DNA from: Cynocephalus volans
Lineage: Eukaryota; Chordata; Mammalia; Dermoptera; Cynocephalidae
NCBI RefSeq assembly: GCF_027409185.1
Contig: NC_084469.1
Coordinates: 99,697,835 to 99,761,834 of the forward strand
Length of the DNA: 64,000 bases
Direction: 5' to 3'
Made by a program: the position numbers and the translations under genes. The notes under the pieces are model-generated. The model was given only the letters and a program-made list of their open reading frames with translations, made no database searches and was not told where the DNA came from. This document shows, in pieces, positions 35,961 to 48,059 of this stretch. Numbering within the stretch: position 1 is the stretch's first letter; each line of letters starts with the position of its first letter.

Positions 35961-37054
35961 AGCCCTCCTAGGCAACAGTCTGGAAATCTATCAGTCTGGC
36001 ACTCAATCTACTGGGCAAGTCAGATGGCTCCTGGGGTTTCTGGGTGCCTTGTCCTGGGCTACAGTGGTAGAGGGCTCAGAGAAACACTGGAGGCTGGTTG
36101 GTTTCAGTGCTGGAAGATTTCCGACTAGCCAGGGAATTTGGACGGTGTTTCAGCTTGGGGGATCGCAGCAGCTTTTAGTTCTGGACTCAGTTCTGCACAC
36201 AGCTTGAAGTGCTAGCCTGTCACTCTCCTCAGCTGGACCTGTCTGCACTGGAAATTCTTAGAGAGCCCCTAGGTCCGCAGGATGGAAGGAGGAAACTTTG
36301 GGAGTGCAGGGTGAATTCAGATCAAAAGTCCTCAGTTGATAAAGCCAGAGTCTATGCCACCCACATCCCCATGTGAGTTCAACCATCCTCCACACCTTCC
36401 AACCTCCCAGTCTTTCTCTTCATGGGCAGTCTGCCTGCAAATCCCTTTCTTCCCCACCCCACCCGATGAAATCCCATTGTTCTAGGGAAGTCCACCTTCT
36501 CTGGGATGTAATTCCTGATCACCTCGCCCAATGATCACAGGCACTGGGTGCCCAGGATGGAAGGGACCTGCTTATCTGATGTGGACAGCCCCTCTCCCAC
36601 CTGCCCCAGGGCATTGTCTCAGGCTGCCTGTCATCTCCACAATGGGGTGACATTCTTTTCAGTATAGTCTCTCTCCCCAAGGACAAAGGTGGCACCTTAA
36701 ATGCATCAGGTGTCACTCCTCCATGCATCCCTTCATTACATCACTGATCAGTGTGCCCACCTACACCAGAATGAGGAGGTCGTGGGGGTAAGGACTGGGT
36801 CTAACTCATTTCTGTATCCCCAGTACCCTCCGAGCCAAGCCCTGTGCTGGGGGCTGTGGAGGTCACAGTGGTGAGTGGGAAGCTTACCCTTGCTTCCAGC
36901 CCTCCTGGTCCAGTGCAAGTTACCCACTGGGTTTGGGGGCATCATAGGGTCACCTCAGAGATCAGAAGTCACTCACAGGGATCATACCAGGGTTTGTGCC
37001 ACAGAACTTACAACAGCTCATCAGAGCCAGGAGCCTAGGCTCATTTCTCAAACA

Positions 37055-37060
37055 TTTATT
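37055..37060 (-). terminator. Poly(A) signal of CLEC4G copy 1
   Basis: AATAAA on the minus strand, 371 nt past the stop codon, inside the conserved block ACATTTATTGATG (plus-strand reading). The same signal sits at the same distance in copy 2. Confidence 0.7.
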
Positions 37061-37430
37061 GATGCGTCCTCAGGCTGGGAAGAGCTCCCACTCTGGGGGG
37101 AAATACAGGAAAACCCAAGAGCTGCATCTCTCAGTCGTCTAACGGTGGCTAGAGAGAGGTGGCATCAGATCACTGGGACCTGGGACCGGGCATTCTGGAG
37201 CGAATGGAGGTTAGGTTAGGTTAGGTCACCGTGTGTGGGGTTGTGGCGAGGTAGAAGCGGAGGTCCCTGAGCACAGGCACTGGACACCGTGGTGAGTTGG
37301 ACCGAGGGGTTCTCAGTAGTGGTGGATGGGGAGAATTTTGGGGGGGCAGTGGGTGCCAAACGCCGGGATGGTGAAGAGCACCTGGTTCCTAAGTGAGGCA
37401 GTGGCTATGGCTCCAGGGCATTGGGTATAG

Positions 37431-40218
37431 TCAGCAGCTGAGCTTCTTCTCACAGATCCAGAAGGTCTTCTCATCACACGGTGCATCGTTCCACAGCCCT
37501 GTCGGGAGCAGCATGACACAGTCCTCGCGCCCCTGAGCGTTGTTGGGCTCCCCCAAGCTCCAGCGGCTGCAGTGGTTGAGCTGGGTGTTACTGGGAGTCT
37601 AGGGCGAGGACTGATCTGGGCTCCAGCCTTCCTTCCCAGGGTCTAGACTGTTCATTGCTTTGTCTATCCTAGACACCCTGAATGTGTAGCTTAGGCTTGC
37701 ATCTGGGATACAACTTTCTAACGCCCAGAATCGAACCCTAAGCCAGTTCCTGGGGTCTAGCCCGCCCATCGCTAAGAAGCTAGCCCAAGCAAGAAGTCCT
37801 CGAGATCCCGCCAAAGCACTTCCTCTAGAGTGTAACCTGCCCTCTCTAAGTCTCACCAGTAGCCCTTTCCTCACCTGTGGCTGAGTGCGACTCCATCTAT
37901 CCACTTGTAGCTCTGAATCCTGCCCTCCTGGCGCACGGCCCGGAGTCCCATCCAGTATTCGTGGCCATGCGTATTCCCACTCAGGAAATTCTGGAATGGG
38001 AGGGTAGACACGAGCTGCAGAGTCCGCCCCGCCCACCCAACCGCCTGGGCCGAGCCCCCTGAGGTGAACACCCACCTCCCCTTGTGCACACCTGCTCATC
38101 CTGGCCCCTAATGATAACCAGGTGCGCGCCCGCGCCCGCGCAGTGTTGCTGCGCCACTGCCCACGTGGCCCGTGGCACCGAGAAGTAGAAGCAGGAGCCC
38201 TCGAAGGGCAGCCACGACGTGGGGCAGTCCTCGCAGGAGCCTGTGGGTTGGCGAACGACAGACAAGTGGGCTGCTACCAGGCGGAGATGCGGTGGGGAGC
38301 GGGGTTGGACCCCTGAGCCCATCGGTGGAGCCACAGAGACCAGGCCCAGGTCAAAGGGCGAGACAGGCGGATCTGGGAACCCGAGGTCCACGGGCAGGAT
38401 TCAGTTGCCTGCCTGACCCCACCCCGTCTTGCTCACCGTTGTGGAGCCTGATGGCATCTAGTGTCTGGAACAGCTCATTGCGGATGTTTTCGCGGTCCCT
38501 GCCCGCTTCTGCCAAGCCCTGGGTCACTGCGAGGTGAAAGGAGTCGCGATTAGAGCTGGGATTAAGGTAAGGAGCAGGCTCATAACCAGGTAAAGGTCAT
38601 GATCCTTGTGCACGGTCAGTTCACCGACGGAGCCAGGGTCAAGAAGGACGTCAGGATCGAGGATTGTCAGGATCCAGGTGTGCCTGGGGTTAGGAGCTGT
38701 AGTCAAGGTCAGAGGCCAGCGGTCAGAGTCAGGATGGGGGGCCCGATGGGGGTCGGGGGCAGGATCACAGGACAGGGCCGGGGCTCGGGGTTCACGGTCA
38801 CGCCCAGCACTCACTGCGCTCACGAAGCTCTTTCAGGGCGCTCTCCTGCTCGATCAACTTGGCTTCCGTCTCCGAAATATCAGCGTGCGTTGTCTGCAGC
38901 TGTGCCCGCGTCCCCAAGCCTGGGATTGGCAGGGAGAGGGCGGTGGAGGGAAAGGGGGGCGCAGAAGGCGAGGAAGGGGCGGGACCTCGGAGACCAGCCA
39001 GCCACGCCCCCACCCGCCGTAAGCCCCGCCCCCGGGTCTCCTCCCATCACGCCCGCAAGCCCACCCCCCAGCCACAAGGCTCGGGATGGAACCCCTCTCA
39101 CAGCAGCTATTGCAGGCCCTGATGTCCTCCTCCAAGGTACAGATCACCGCCGTCTGCTTGGAGACTGGAAAGACACCCCGCGCGCGCGCACGCCCGGTCA
39201 CCTGGGGGTCTCAAGAGACATTGACCCTCTACGTGATCAGCCCCGGGGAACGTGGGGTCCCCACCTCCCCATTACCCTGTCTCCCGGGTCCCAGGCACTC
39301 CCGCCGCGCACACCCCGGGGGCCCAGGTGCCACCGCGCGGCACGCACCGTTTGTCCTCAGCTGGTCCTGGCTGCCGAGAGGCGCCCCGCGCTCCGTGGAG
39401 GCTGCGGAGAGAGGCTGCTGCAGGCGCCGCCGGGGGACTCCGGAACCCTCCCCTGGCTTAGGGGCTGCGGGGTCCCCCGTCCTGGGACCCACAGAGGGGC
39501 AGGCAGGCGTACAGCACAGGCAATGCTCACACATTGATAAAGAGAAACACACAGAGACGTGCACACCCACGCATGCCCTCACGTGTACACACGTGGGCGT
39601 GCACACAGCCCGGAGATGTACACGCACTCTGTTCACACGTGCTCACACTCAGACCCAGGCAGTTGTGCACGACCGGCCCAGCTGGTGCGCCCTGAAGGGA
39701 GGAGGTTTGTGTCCCCAGGAGGGCCACACACAACCTCTCCCCATTAAGGGGTCACTCACCTCTGGACAACAGGATGCTCAGAATGAGAGCCCACAGGACT
39801 GTGGTGACCAGGACAGCCAGGGCCAGGAGAAGGGGTCTCTGCCTGCAGTGCTCCCAGCCTCCGCGGTGCCCTGGGAGAACACGGAGGGACTGCTGGATAC
39901 CCCAGGATTGAGCCCGAGATGCTTGGGTTCCTCCCAGAAAACGGAGCCTCAGAGACGTTAAGTAACCTGTCCACAGTCACACAGGCTTTATGTGGCAGAA
40001 GTGGAATTTGGATCCAGGTCCAACTGGCTCTGTGTCCTTTGGTGTCTGTCCTGCCACCACTACCTGGATCCCACTTGACCCCTCTCCTCCCCTCTCTCAC
40101 TAAACACCAGACAATTGGGCAGGAAGATGCAAGGGACCAATGAGGCAGTCCTATCGCCCATACCTTTGGGGGCCTCCAGGGACCCGCTGCTCCACTTTCT
40201 GTACCCTGTGGTGTCCAT
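37431..40218 (-). CDS. CLEC4G: CLEC4G (LSECtin) copy 1, nine-exon C-type lectin receptor gene, intact
   Basis: This is a type II membrane C-type lectin; the family member LSECtin acts on liver and lymph-node sinusoidal endothelium and myeloid cells and binds mannose/GlcNAc-type glycans. Coding exons on the minus strand are 40218-40164, 39870-39760, 39401-39348, 39164-39102, 38919-38815, 38526-38437, 38240-38092, 37990-37875 and 37566-37431. They total 879 nt, or 292 residues plus stop (human protein 293). Every intron is GT-AG and phases join cleanly. The protein has a short cytoplasmic tail starting MDTTGYRKW, a membrane segment at about residues 31-54, a coiled stalk at about 56-159 and a CRD from about 161. 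The CRD has EPN at 254-256 and WND at 273-275, the calcium/sugar-binding signature. Sequons at N73 and N159 match my recollection of the human glycosylation sites. The stop is TGA at 37433-37431. No disabling change is seen. Expression is untested. Confidence 0.95.
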
Positions 40219-40235
40219 GGTGGTGCAGGTTCTCA

Positions 40236-41414
40236 GCCCTGGGCGGGGATATAAATTTAGCACCCACTTCACCCTGACCCCACCCAGTCTCCCTTCTTTC
40301 CTTCCCCTATTCTTTGACTCAATTCCTGGTAAAAGGAACCCACTGACCAGTCACAGGGCTGGGCTCTTTCTGGGCTGGGCTGCGGGTGGGGCGAGGCAGT
40401 TCCAGCCTCCCTGTCCTGCAGCTGCAGCTACATGCCCAGCCTGGCGCTGGGGACTTCTCTTTGCAGCTTGGTCCCTATCTCCTGTAGGCCTGGGGCTGGG
40501 CCTCCTCCTGATATGGACGTGCTGAATCTGGTCAAGTTCTGAGCCCTGCTGTTTCCTAAGAAAGCCCCCCTCAGGCGTGGCCACCAGGACAGTTCATCTT
40601 CCCTCTTCAAGGCCCCTGCAGGTGCCTGCCAGAGGCTGGGTCTGACCCTGACCTTAATTTAGTCTCTCTGCGGCAGAAGGCAGGAAGAGATGTTTGCGGG
40701 GTGGTGCTCAGCTAAGCTGCTGGACTCTACTACTGGGTGAGTGGGAGGTTGAGGGTCTATGTAGTGTGTAGCTTCTAGAAACCTCAGCTTCTCCTCTTTG
40801 AAAAGGGGGACAGTGGCAGGGACTCCCTCACAGGGATGCTGTGATAAAGAAATGAGGTTATGCACGTCAAACCCAGCAGCATCTCAGGCACGTGGAACAC
40901 TAATGTTCATGCATCCTTTCAACAAGTGTCGAACACTTACCATATGCCAGACGCTGATCAGGGATCTGGGGCTGCATCAGTAAACAAAATAAGCAAATCC
41001 CTTCCTCTTTGGTGCTGACATTCCAGTGGGAGACAGAGGGGGACAGATCCTACACTAACATAATAAACATAATTTTTAAAAGTGAGTTGTATGGAATAGT
41101 GCTTCAACCAGGGCCAATTATGCACTCTAGGGGACATTTGGCAATGCTAGAGATATTGGTTATTACAACTTGAGGGGTGTGTGTGTGTGTGTGTTCTGAC
41201 ATCTAGCGGGTAGAGGACAAGGATGCTGTTCAAAACTCTACAATGTGCAGGTTGGCCACCAACAGCAAAGAATATGCTGCCCCCAATGTTGATAGTGCCA
41301 AGGGTGAGAACCCTAATGTACTATATTTTAAAAAGTGAAGGTCCATGGTGAAGAGGAAGAGGGTTACACGTCAAAGGTCGGCAATAGTTAGAGAACAAGG
41401 AAAGGCTGCAAAAG
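40236..41414. other. Upstream flank of CLEC4G copy 1
   Basis: Holds the proximal promoter (AT-rich TTTATAT near 40250), MIR-like pieces at 40790-40900 and a mammalian repeat at 40910-41100 (CACTTACCATATGCCAGACG). Homologous to 53620-54700. No further gene. Confidence 0.5.
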
Positions 41415-41980
41415 GTCATTTTCCAAAGAATGGGAGGGCCGTGTTTTTCATTCCGGATGTCCCCTTTTTCTGAGATGTAAGACTCATCTTGCCTTTGTCA
41501 TCAGAAATGGAGCCCGCGTCAACAGGCGCTGACATCTGCCTTAGCAGCAGCACTTCACTGTGGCACAGAGCTTTTTGGTGGGGCACGTCCTCCTTTTGCG
41601 GCTTTCGAGGTGCTCAGGGAGAGGAAATGATGAAACCACAGCATTGAGCAATCTCTGTCCTCAGCAGCCATCGGGATATATTCTTGGGAAAGGATTTAGA
41701 TGAAATTGATTCATCAGTCCTTATGGAGGAGGGAGCATTAATTATATGGGGGCTAAGATCAGGTTTTCTGGAAGCGACAGCATTGGAACGGTGCCTTCAA
41801 GGACATGTTTGCTGTTGACAGAAAAAGGAAGGGCATGCCAGGCACAGGGCACAGCTGAGACAAAGGCAAGGGGACAGGAAAGTGGGTCTCTGTTGGATGC
41901 ACCTGTAGCCGAGGCAGCCTTGGGGAACCAGGGCAGACCTGTCCAGCTTAGAGAGGAAGTCAGAGTGTAGCCCATCCCTT
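41415..41980. other. High-identity intergenic block shared by both duplication copies
   Basis: Aligns to 58675-59240 with roughly 97% identity by hand count, while flanks on the right drop visibly. Lies about 1.2 kb upstream of CLEC4G copy 1. Function unknown. Confidence 0.6.
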
Positions 41981-43179
41981 GTGCTGTCCCCAGAGCTCAC
42001 CACAGGGGAAGTGAGAGGGGAAGGGTGGTCTTACATATGAGATTGGTTGCAGATCTTTAATCTGTAGTGCTGGCCCAGGTCAGGGGAGGGAAATGTGTTT
42101 CTGGGATATCAGGGGGATGGGAACCATGTTACTAGAAAATGTTAAGACAATGTGATACGTCTGGGAAGTAGAGGGGCCTATGAGGACTACAGCAAGCATC
42201 TGAATCTGGAGGATCCAGGAGGGCTTCCTGGAGGAGGTGATGTCTGGAGAAGTAGCCAAAACTATTCTGGAGGACATGGGTAGATGAAAGAATGTCCCCA
42301 ACATGGTATCAGTAGTATAAAAGATTGGGAGGGTGAGGGAAAAGGACTCTATGGAGAAGTTGGGACTAATTCAGGGGCAATAGTCTGGGCTGGGGTGTCA
42401 GCAGGGGCTGATCATACATGAGCCTAAATCGCAGGGATGGGTGTTTGGACTAATGTGAGAAGGTGAACGTCACAGGATTCAGTTTCAAGGCCAGCACCAT
42501 ACTGTAGTTTCCATTCTATGCAGAGATGGGAGGGTCAGTAAAAGCAGGGAACCCAGCTCCATGCAAAGGGCATGTTATGCTTTGGTTGTTGCTGTTAATT
42601 TTGGGTTTGCCTTTTTGTTATGAAACTATTAAGCATGCAAAAGGTATGCAGGAAAAACATGAAAACCTGCATCCCTTCTACTCAGCTTTATCAAATCTTG
42701 ACATCTTCACATATTTTAGATCCTCTCGAAAGTAATTAAATCATAACAAATAGAGTGAAAGTCCCAGTAGTCCTCCCGTCTCTTATTTCTCTCTTTCCCT
42801 CCCAATGCACCTGCCATCCCAAACTTGGTGTTCATTGTATTTAAAAATACTTACATTATGCATATATCCATAGACAATATATTGGATTGTTTTGCACATC
42901 AGGAAGCTTTATAAAAATGTTACCATGTGGACTAAATTCTGCTACTTTTTTTGTCCTCTGCCCATTACAATTACAAGATATATCTATTCAACACTCGTTC
43001 ATCATTTAAGAAAAAGATAAACACAAGAAAACAAATGATGGTAAACAAATAATGGGATAAATCTTTCTTAATTTGATAAGGAGCAATTTACAGGAGCCTA
43101 CAGAAATGTTTTACTTCATAGTGAAATATGAGAACCATTTTTGGTGAAATGAAGATGTAAACATGTACACTGTGTATTG

Positions 43180-43625
43180 GGTTGAACTGTGTCTCCAGAA
43201 ATGATATGTTGAAGCCCTAAACTCTAATACCTGTGAATGTGACCTTATTTGGAAACAGGGGTTCGGCAGGTATAACTAAGTTATGATGAGGTCGTTAGAG
43301 TGGGCCATAATCCAATATAACTATGTTCTGATATGAGAAAGACACAAAGAGAGACTGTGAAGGGACACGAGGAGAGAAAGCCATGTGACAACAGAGGTAA
43401 ATATTGGAGCGATGTGTCTACAAACCAAGGCATGGCAAGGATTGCCAAGAACCACCAGAAGCTAGGAAGAGACAAGGAAGGATTCTATCCTACAGGTTTC
43501 AGAGGAAACAGGGTCCTGCTGACACCTTGGTTTCAAATTTCTGGTCTCCAGAGTTGTGAGACAATACATTTTTGTTTGAAGCCACCCAGATTATGGCACT
43601 TTGTTATGGCAGCCCTTGCAAACTG
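43180..43625 (+). mobile_element. MLT1-type LTR, uninterrupted
   Basis: GTTGAACTGTGTCTCCAGAA, ATATGTTGAAGCCCTAAACT, to TTTGTTATGGCAGCCCTTGC. Its counterpart in duplication copy 2 (60425-60639 plus 63225-63475) is split by a MaLR element. Confidence 0.8.
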
Positions 43626-43699
43626 ATACTGGTTTGATAAGGGACAATTTTCATGAGCCTATAGAAATGTCTTACTTGATAGTTAAATATGAGAACCAC

Positions 43700-44440
43700 A
43701 TTTCATAAAATCAAGAATGATATAACAATATCCCTATTTTTGTTTTCCCAGTGCAATAAGAGAAAATAAAGATATAAGACCTACAGATGTTAAAAGGAAG
43801 AGTCAACATTGGCAGTATTTTGAATCTATGGTCATTTATCTAGAAAGTCCTAGGAATTTAACTGCTGGACTAATCAAGATTAATCTATAAAAAGAGCACC
43901 TTTCTCATGTTCTAGCAAGGAGCTTTTGGAAATAAAGGATAAAACAAGTCCTTTTTGCAATACAAGAAAAACTCTTGAACATTAATGAATCATCATAACA
44001 AAGCTAGCCAGGCACAGAAAGAGAAATACTGCATGTCCCCACTCATAAGTGGGAGCCGAGAGCGAGAAGGAAAGAAGGAAAGAAATGCTGAACTTTCAGA
44101 AGGAAAACAGAACTGTGGTTACTAGAAGTGGGAAAGGGGGAGGGGGAGAGGGTTAGTAAGAAATTTGTTACTGGACACAAAGAATGATTTACATTTTGTG
44201 ATGACAAATAGGCTAATTGTCTGATTTGATCATCACACATTGTACACAGGTATTGATATTCAACTCTGTACCTCACAAATATGTATAATCAATTATGTTT
44301 CAATAAAAAAAGAATAATCATAACAAAAATATGGACAAGGCTATGAAATAACTAATTTCTGAATAAGTAAAGACATGAAATGAGTTCCCAAAAAGAATAC
44401 TCAGCATTTTAAACAGGTTAATTCTTCCCACATTAGTTTT
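43700..44440 (+). mobile_element. Old LINE-1 fragment with inserted LINE-1 3' tail
   Basis: An A-rich LINE-1-like segment is interrupted at 44003-44311 by a LINE-1 3' UTR (CCACTCATAAGTGGGAGCC ... TATGTATAATCAATTATG, A-run). AATCATCATAACAAA before and AATAATCATAACAAA after mark the target-site duplication. Confidence 0.7.
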
Positions 44441-44444
44441 TAAA

Positions 44445-44845
44445 CCCAATGCTGTAGTGAGTGAATCCTTATAATCTTATGTTGTCTTGGCCTTTTGAAT
44501 GTAAGTTAAACTTGCTTATACCACAAGCAGGGCTCAGCTACCCTTGACAGTTTCCAGTTCTACACCTCCTTTCAGTTCCTCCATGTGGTCAATCCAGATT
44601 TCTACTTTATATAACTTCCTTCCAGTTGTCACCTCTCTATAGGACACAGCTAGATACAGCCTACTTGACTGGACCCACTGACCTCACAGCCTTCATGGAC
44701 CATGCAGATATGCCACAGTGACCACCTCTCAGTCACAGCGTGACTTCCTGGAAAACTCCCCTTGAAGAATCTGTTTGGACAACACCCTGGCTCCCAATAA
44801 AGGCATTGTCCCACTCTATCTTTTCCTTTCATATACCCCCTGACA

Positions 44846-44890
<45 letters not shown>

Positions 44891-45000
44891 TGTTTGGGTG
44901 GTCTGTGTACCTTCCAGACCTGTAAGTAATAAAATCTTTATTTCCATCTTGTGTCTCTCCTGGTCACTGACGTGGAGCTCTCCAACTTAAAGATCATAAA
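44445..45000 (+). mobile_element. LTR-like segment with long TG microsatellite
   Basis: Contains AATAAAATCTTTATTTCC followed by GTGTCTCTCCTGGTCACTGA, resembling an LTR R-U5 region, and (TG)n at 44848-44887. Family not identified. Confidence 0.4.
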
Positions 45001-45039
45001 TTAAAACAAGTGTCATCCGAATAAAAATTCTAAGTTGAT

Positions 45040-45560
45040 TTTTAATAGAGTTTTTAAAATTGTGGTAAAACATACATAACATAAAGTTTACTATCTTAAC
45101 CATTTTAAAGTGTACAATTTAGTGGCATTAAGTACATTTATATTGTTATACAATCATCACCACTATCCATTTCCAGAACTTTTCATCTTTCCAAACTGAA
45201 CCTCTGTCCCTATTGAACACCAAATCTCCATTTTTCCCTCTCTCCAGCCCCTGGCTTGTACTCAGCATTCTACTTCCAGTCTCTATAAAGTTCTTTGGGG
45301 ATACCATATAAGTGCAATTGTAAAAAGGTTTTCTTGAGTCTTTTCATACTTTTTATTTTGTAATAGTTTTAGATTTACAGATGAGTTGCAAAGATAGAAA
45401 ATTCTCTTTACTTGGTCTCCTTTAATGCTAAGGTCTTTCATTACCATGGCACACTTGACAAAATTATTAACTGAAGTACAGTATGCATTCCGATTTTACT
45501 AGTTTTTCTCCTAGTGTTCCTTTTTCGTGACAGGATCTCATCCGGGACTCCACGTTGCAT
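45040..45560 (-). mobile_element. LINE-1 3' end, reverse
   Basis: TTGTGGTAAAACATACATAA, TTTTAAAGTGTACAATTTAG and CACCACTATCCATTTCCAGA, the common reversed L1M 3' end. Confidence 0.7.
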
Positions 45561-45564
45561 TACT

Positions 45565-45950
45565 AATTCATACATTTGAATTTGCTAGGGCTGCTGTAAC
45601 AAAGTCTCACAGACTCAGTGGCTTAGACAACAAATTTATTTTCTCACTGTTGCAGAGGCTGGAAGTCCAAGATCAAGCTGTTGGCAGGATTGGCTTCTTC
45701 TTGGCTCATAGACAGCTGTTTTCTCGCTGTGTCTTTCTTGTGTGTGTGCATGTCCACATTTCCCCTTTTTATAAGGACACCAGTCACACTGAATTAGAAT
45801 CCACGCTAATGACCTTATTTTAACTTAATCAGCTCTGTAAAGGCCCTGCTTCAAAATACAGTCACATTCTGAAGTACTGGGGGTAGGACTTCAACGTATA
45901 AAATTGGGGGGCATGGAGGGGACACAATTGAGCCCATAACAGTCATCATG
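45565..45950 (-). mobile_element. MLT1-type LTR, reverse
   Basis: TGCTAGGGCTGCTGTAACAA and GAGGCTGGAAGTCCAAGATC, ending ACACAATTGAGCCCATAACA. Confidence 0.7.
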
Positions 45951-46138
45951 CTTCTTAGTCTCCTCCAAACTAGGACAGGTTCCTGATCTTTCCGTGTCTT
46001 TCATAAGGTTGACAGTTTTAAAGAGTATTAATCAGGCATTGCATTGAATGGTCTGATTTTTTTTTTTTTTTTTAGTGTTTTCTCATAATTATATTGAGGT
46101 ATGGTCTGGGGGAGAAGAATATCACAAAGGTGAGATGC

Positions 46139-46490
46139 TGTATTAGTCTGTTGCTGTTACTTATAACAAAATACTTGGAACTGGGTTATTTGCAAAGAAA
46201 ATGATATTTACTGCTTACTGTTTTGGAGGCTGGGAAGTCCAAAGTCCAGGCAACACCTCTGGTCCTGGTGGTGACTACAGTGATTCAGGGTATCACATTT
46301 TGAAATGGCAGAGCAGAGAGAGAATAACCTCCTCATTCACTCTCCTTTTAAGGCCCTACAAACCACACCCACGACCACCATTTTTAATCCATTCACTATG
46401 GCATAGTCCTACAATCTAATCACCTCTTTAGGGCCCCAGCTTTCAGTTACCATAACAGGATTCATAATTCAGTCCACTACAGATGCCTTT
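46139..46490 (-). mobile_element. MaLR-type LTR, reverse
   Basis: TGTATTAGTCTGTTGCTGTT, TTTTGGAGGCTGGGAAGTCC, CTAATCACCTCTTTAGGGCC. Confidence 0.65.
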
Positions 46491-47109
46491 CAAATCATAT
46501 TGTTTTGGGGGTTGGTGGGGGGAGTGTCTACAATATCCACATAACCATGGCTATCATCAGCAATATTAACTTTGTACTATAGAGTCACTATTTTTTCCCT
46601 TCACATACTCCCTTCTAAGCATCCCCAACAAGGCTGATATTGCTCCCAAAGGGGCAAAAACTGATTCTTTGTGAGACAAGAAAAAAAAAAAACTTAGCTA
46701 TCACAATGCCTTGTTGCCCTCCAAAGCTTAGCCCTAATTAAAAAACAAATAAACAAAACCCCACATATTCTCTAAGATTTAATTTGGCAGAACAACTAGG
46801 AGCAATGTCTATAAAGGCTCCTTGGTATTGCTTTATTCCTAGGAAGTGATCCACTATGTCCAGCCCCACTCAGAGGAATATAAAAACATGTGTGAACATA
46901 TGTTAAAATCACCATGGTGATTCATAAATATTAGACAATGTGGGGGGAGATATTCTGAGGTTATGCAAACATGCTGTTTTTTCTAAAAGTCTCACACTAA
47001 TTAGAGCATTTGTCTTTGGATCTTGCCTGTAGCAATTAATGGTAATTTCCCATTGCCTCAGTTCCTTTTACATTTATTAATTGGAATCATTCTGTAAGGA
47101 AGACCAGAT
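46491..47109. other. Unassigned, possibly old LINE 3' DNA
   Basis: Ends with TTATTAATTGGAATCATTCT, which resembles an old LINE tail; otherwise nothing recognised. Confidence 0.35.
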
Positions 47110-47124
47110 TTCTCTTTCTTTCCT

Positions 47125-47215
<91 letters not shown>

Positions 47216-47248
47216 CTCTCTCTCTCTCTCTCTCTATCTTTTTTTCTT

Positions 47249-47288
<40 letters not shown>

Positions 47289-47310
47289 TCTCTTTCTCTC
47301 TTTCTTTCTT
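47110..47310. repeat. (TTTC)n/(TC)n microsatellite
   Basis: About 200 bp of TTTC repeats then TC repeats. It runs into a SINE and may have grown from the SINE's A/T-rich tail. Confidence 0.95.
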
Positions 47311-47401
47311 TCTTTTGGTGGCTGGCCAGTACAACACTTGAACCCTGGAGCTTGGTGTTATCAGCACCATGGCTCTAACCAACTGAGCTAATGGGCCAGC
47401 C
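47311..47401 (-). mobile_element. tRNA-Ile-derived SINE
   Basis: GGTGGCTGGCCAGTACAACA ... CTAACCAACTGAGCTAATGG; tail side merges with the TTTC tract. Confidence 0.88.
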
Positions 47402-47404
47402 CCA

Positions 47405-47770
47405 GATAGATTTTTAAAATAAACTTTAGTTATTAGACCAGCTTTAAATCCACAGCAAAATGGAGAGGAAGATGGAGAGAGTTCCCATACATGTCCTCCC
47501 CACGCTTCACCCCCTACTCAACCTCCCCCACTATAAACATCCAGCACCACAGTGGTACATTTGTCACAATGGATGAACCTACATTGACACATCATTATCA
47601 CCCAAAGTCCATAGATTACATTACAGTTCACTCTCGGTGTAGTAAATTCCACAGGTCTGGACCAATGTAAAATGACATGTATCTACCATTACAATATTAT
47701 AGAGAGAAGTTTTACTGCCCTAAAAATCCTCTGTGCTTGGCCTATTCACAAATAGATTTTTAAAATTCTA
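47405..47770 (-). mobile_element. Old LINE-1 3' fragment, reverse
   Basis: TTTTACTGCCCTAAAAATCC and TCTGTGCTTGGCCTATTCA, with context typical of L1ME 3' ends. Confidence 0.55.
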
Positions 47771-48059
47771 TTGAAGGATTGTGGAACAAACTTCAAGCAA
47801 ACATGACAAATTCATTATTTGGAATGTAATAAAGAGCTTACAAGCAGGGACAGTAACCTCTTGAGATCAGAAAACGAGGAGAGAGGAAGCTTTACTTTCA
47901 CTGTACAGATTGGTGTGTTTTGGTTCCATGTGCATGGACAACTACTCAAAAAGTAAATGGAAACCTTCAAAGCCATAGTAATTTTTTAAAAATCACCTAA
48001 AAAAATTGCCTAAGAATAGCCAAGAACATTTTGATAGAGAGGAAGCATGCCTGGTAGAA

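Larger units (their letters stand above)
35990..43700. repeat. Tandem segmental duplication, copy 1
   Basis: This block carries CLEC4G copy 1 and aligns collinearly, with an offset of about 13.4 kb, to 49290-54700, then 58670-60639 and 63225-63640. Landmarks shared in order are a block starting TTTTAGTTCTGGACTCAGTT (36174/49434), the whole gene, MIR-like pieces, a (TG)n tract (41176/54534), a block starting CAAAGAATGGGAGGGCCGTG, and an MLT1-like LTR. Identity is patchy: several tracts are far more alike than their surroundings. Confidence 0.9.

Noticed and set aside
37207..37227. GGTTAGGTTAGGTTAGG, telomere-like run
   Set aside because: Period is five (GGTTA), not TTAGGG, only three units long, and absent from the paralogous site.
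38599..39961. Plus-strand open frames of 312 and 291 codons
   Set aside because: They lie antisense to CLEC4G exons 2-5 and introns; GC-rich DNA lacks stops. No domain and different framing from copy 2.
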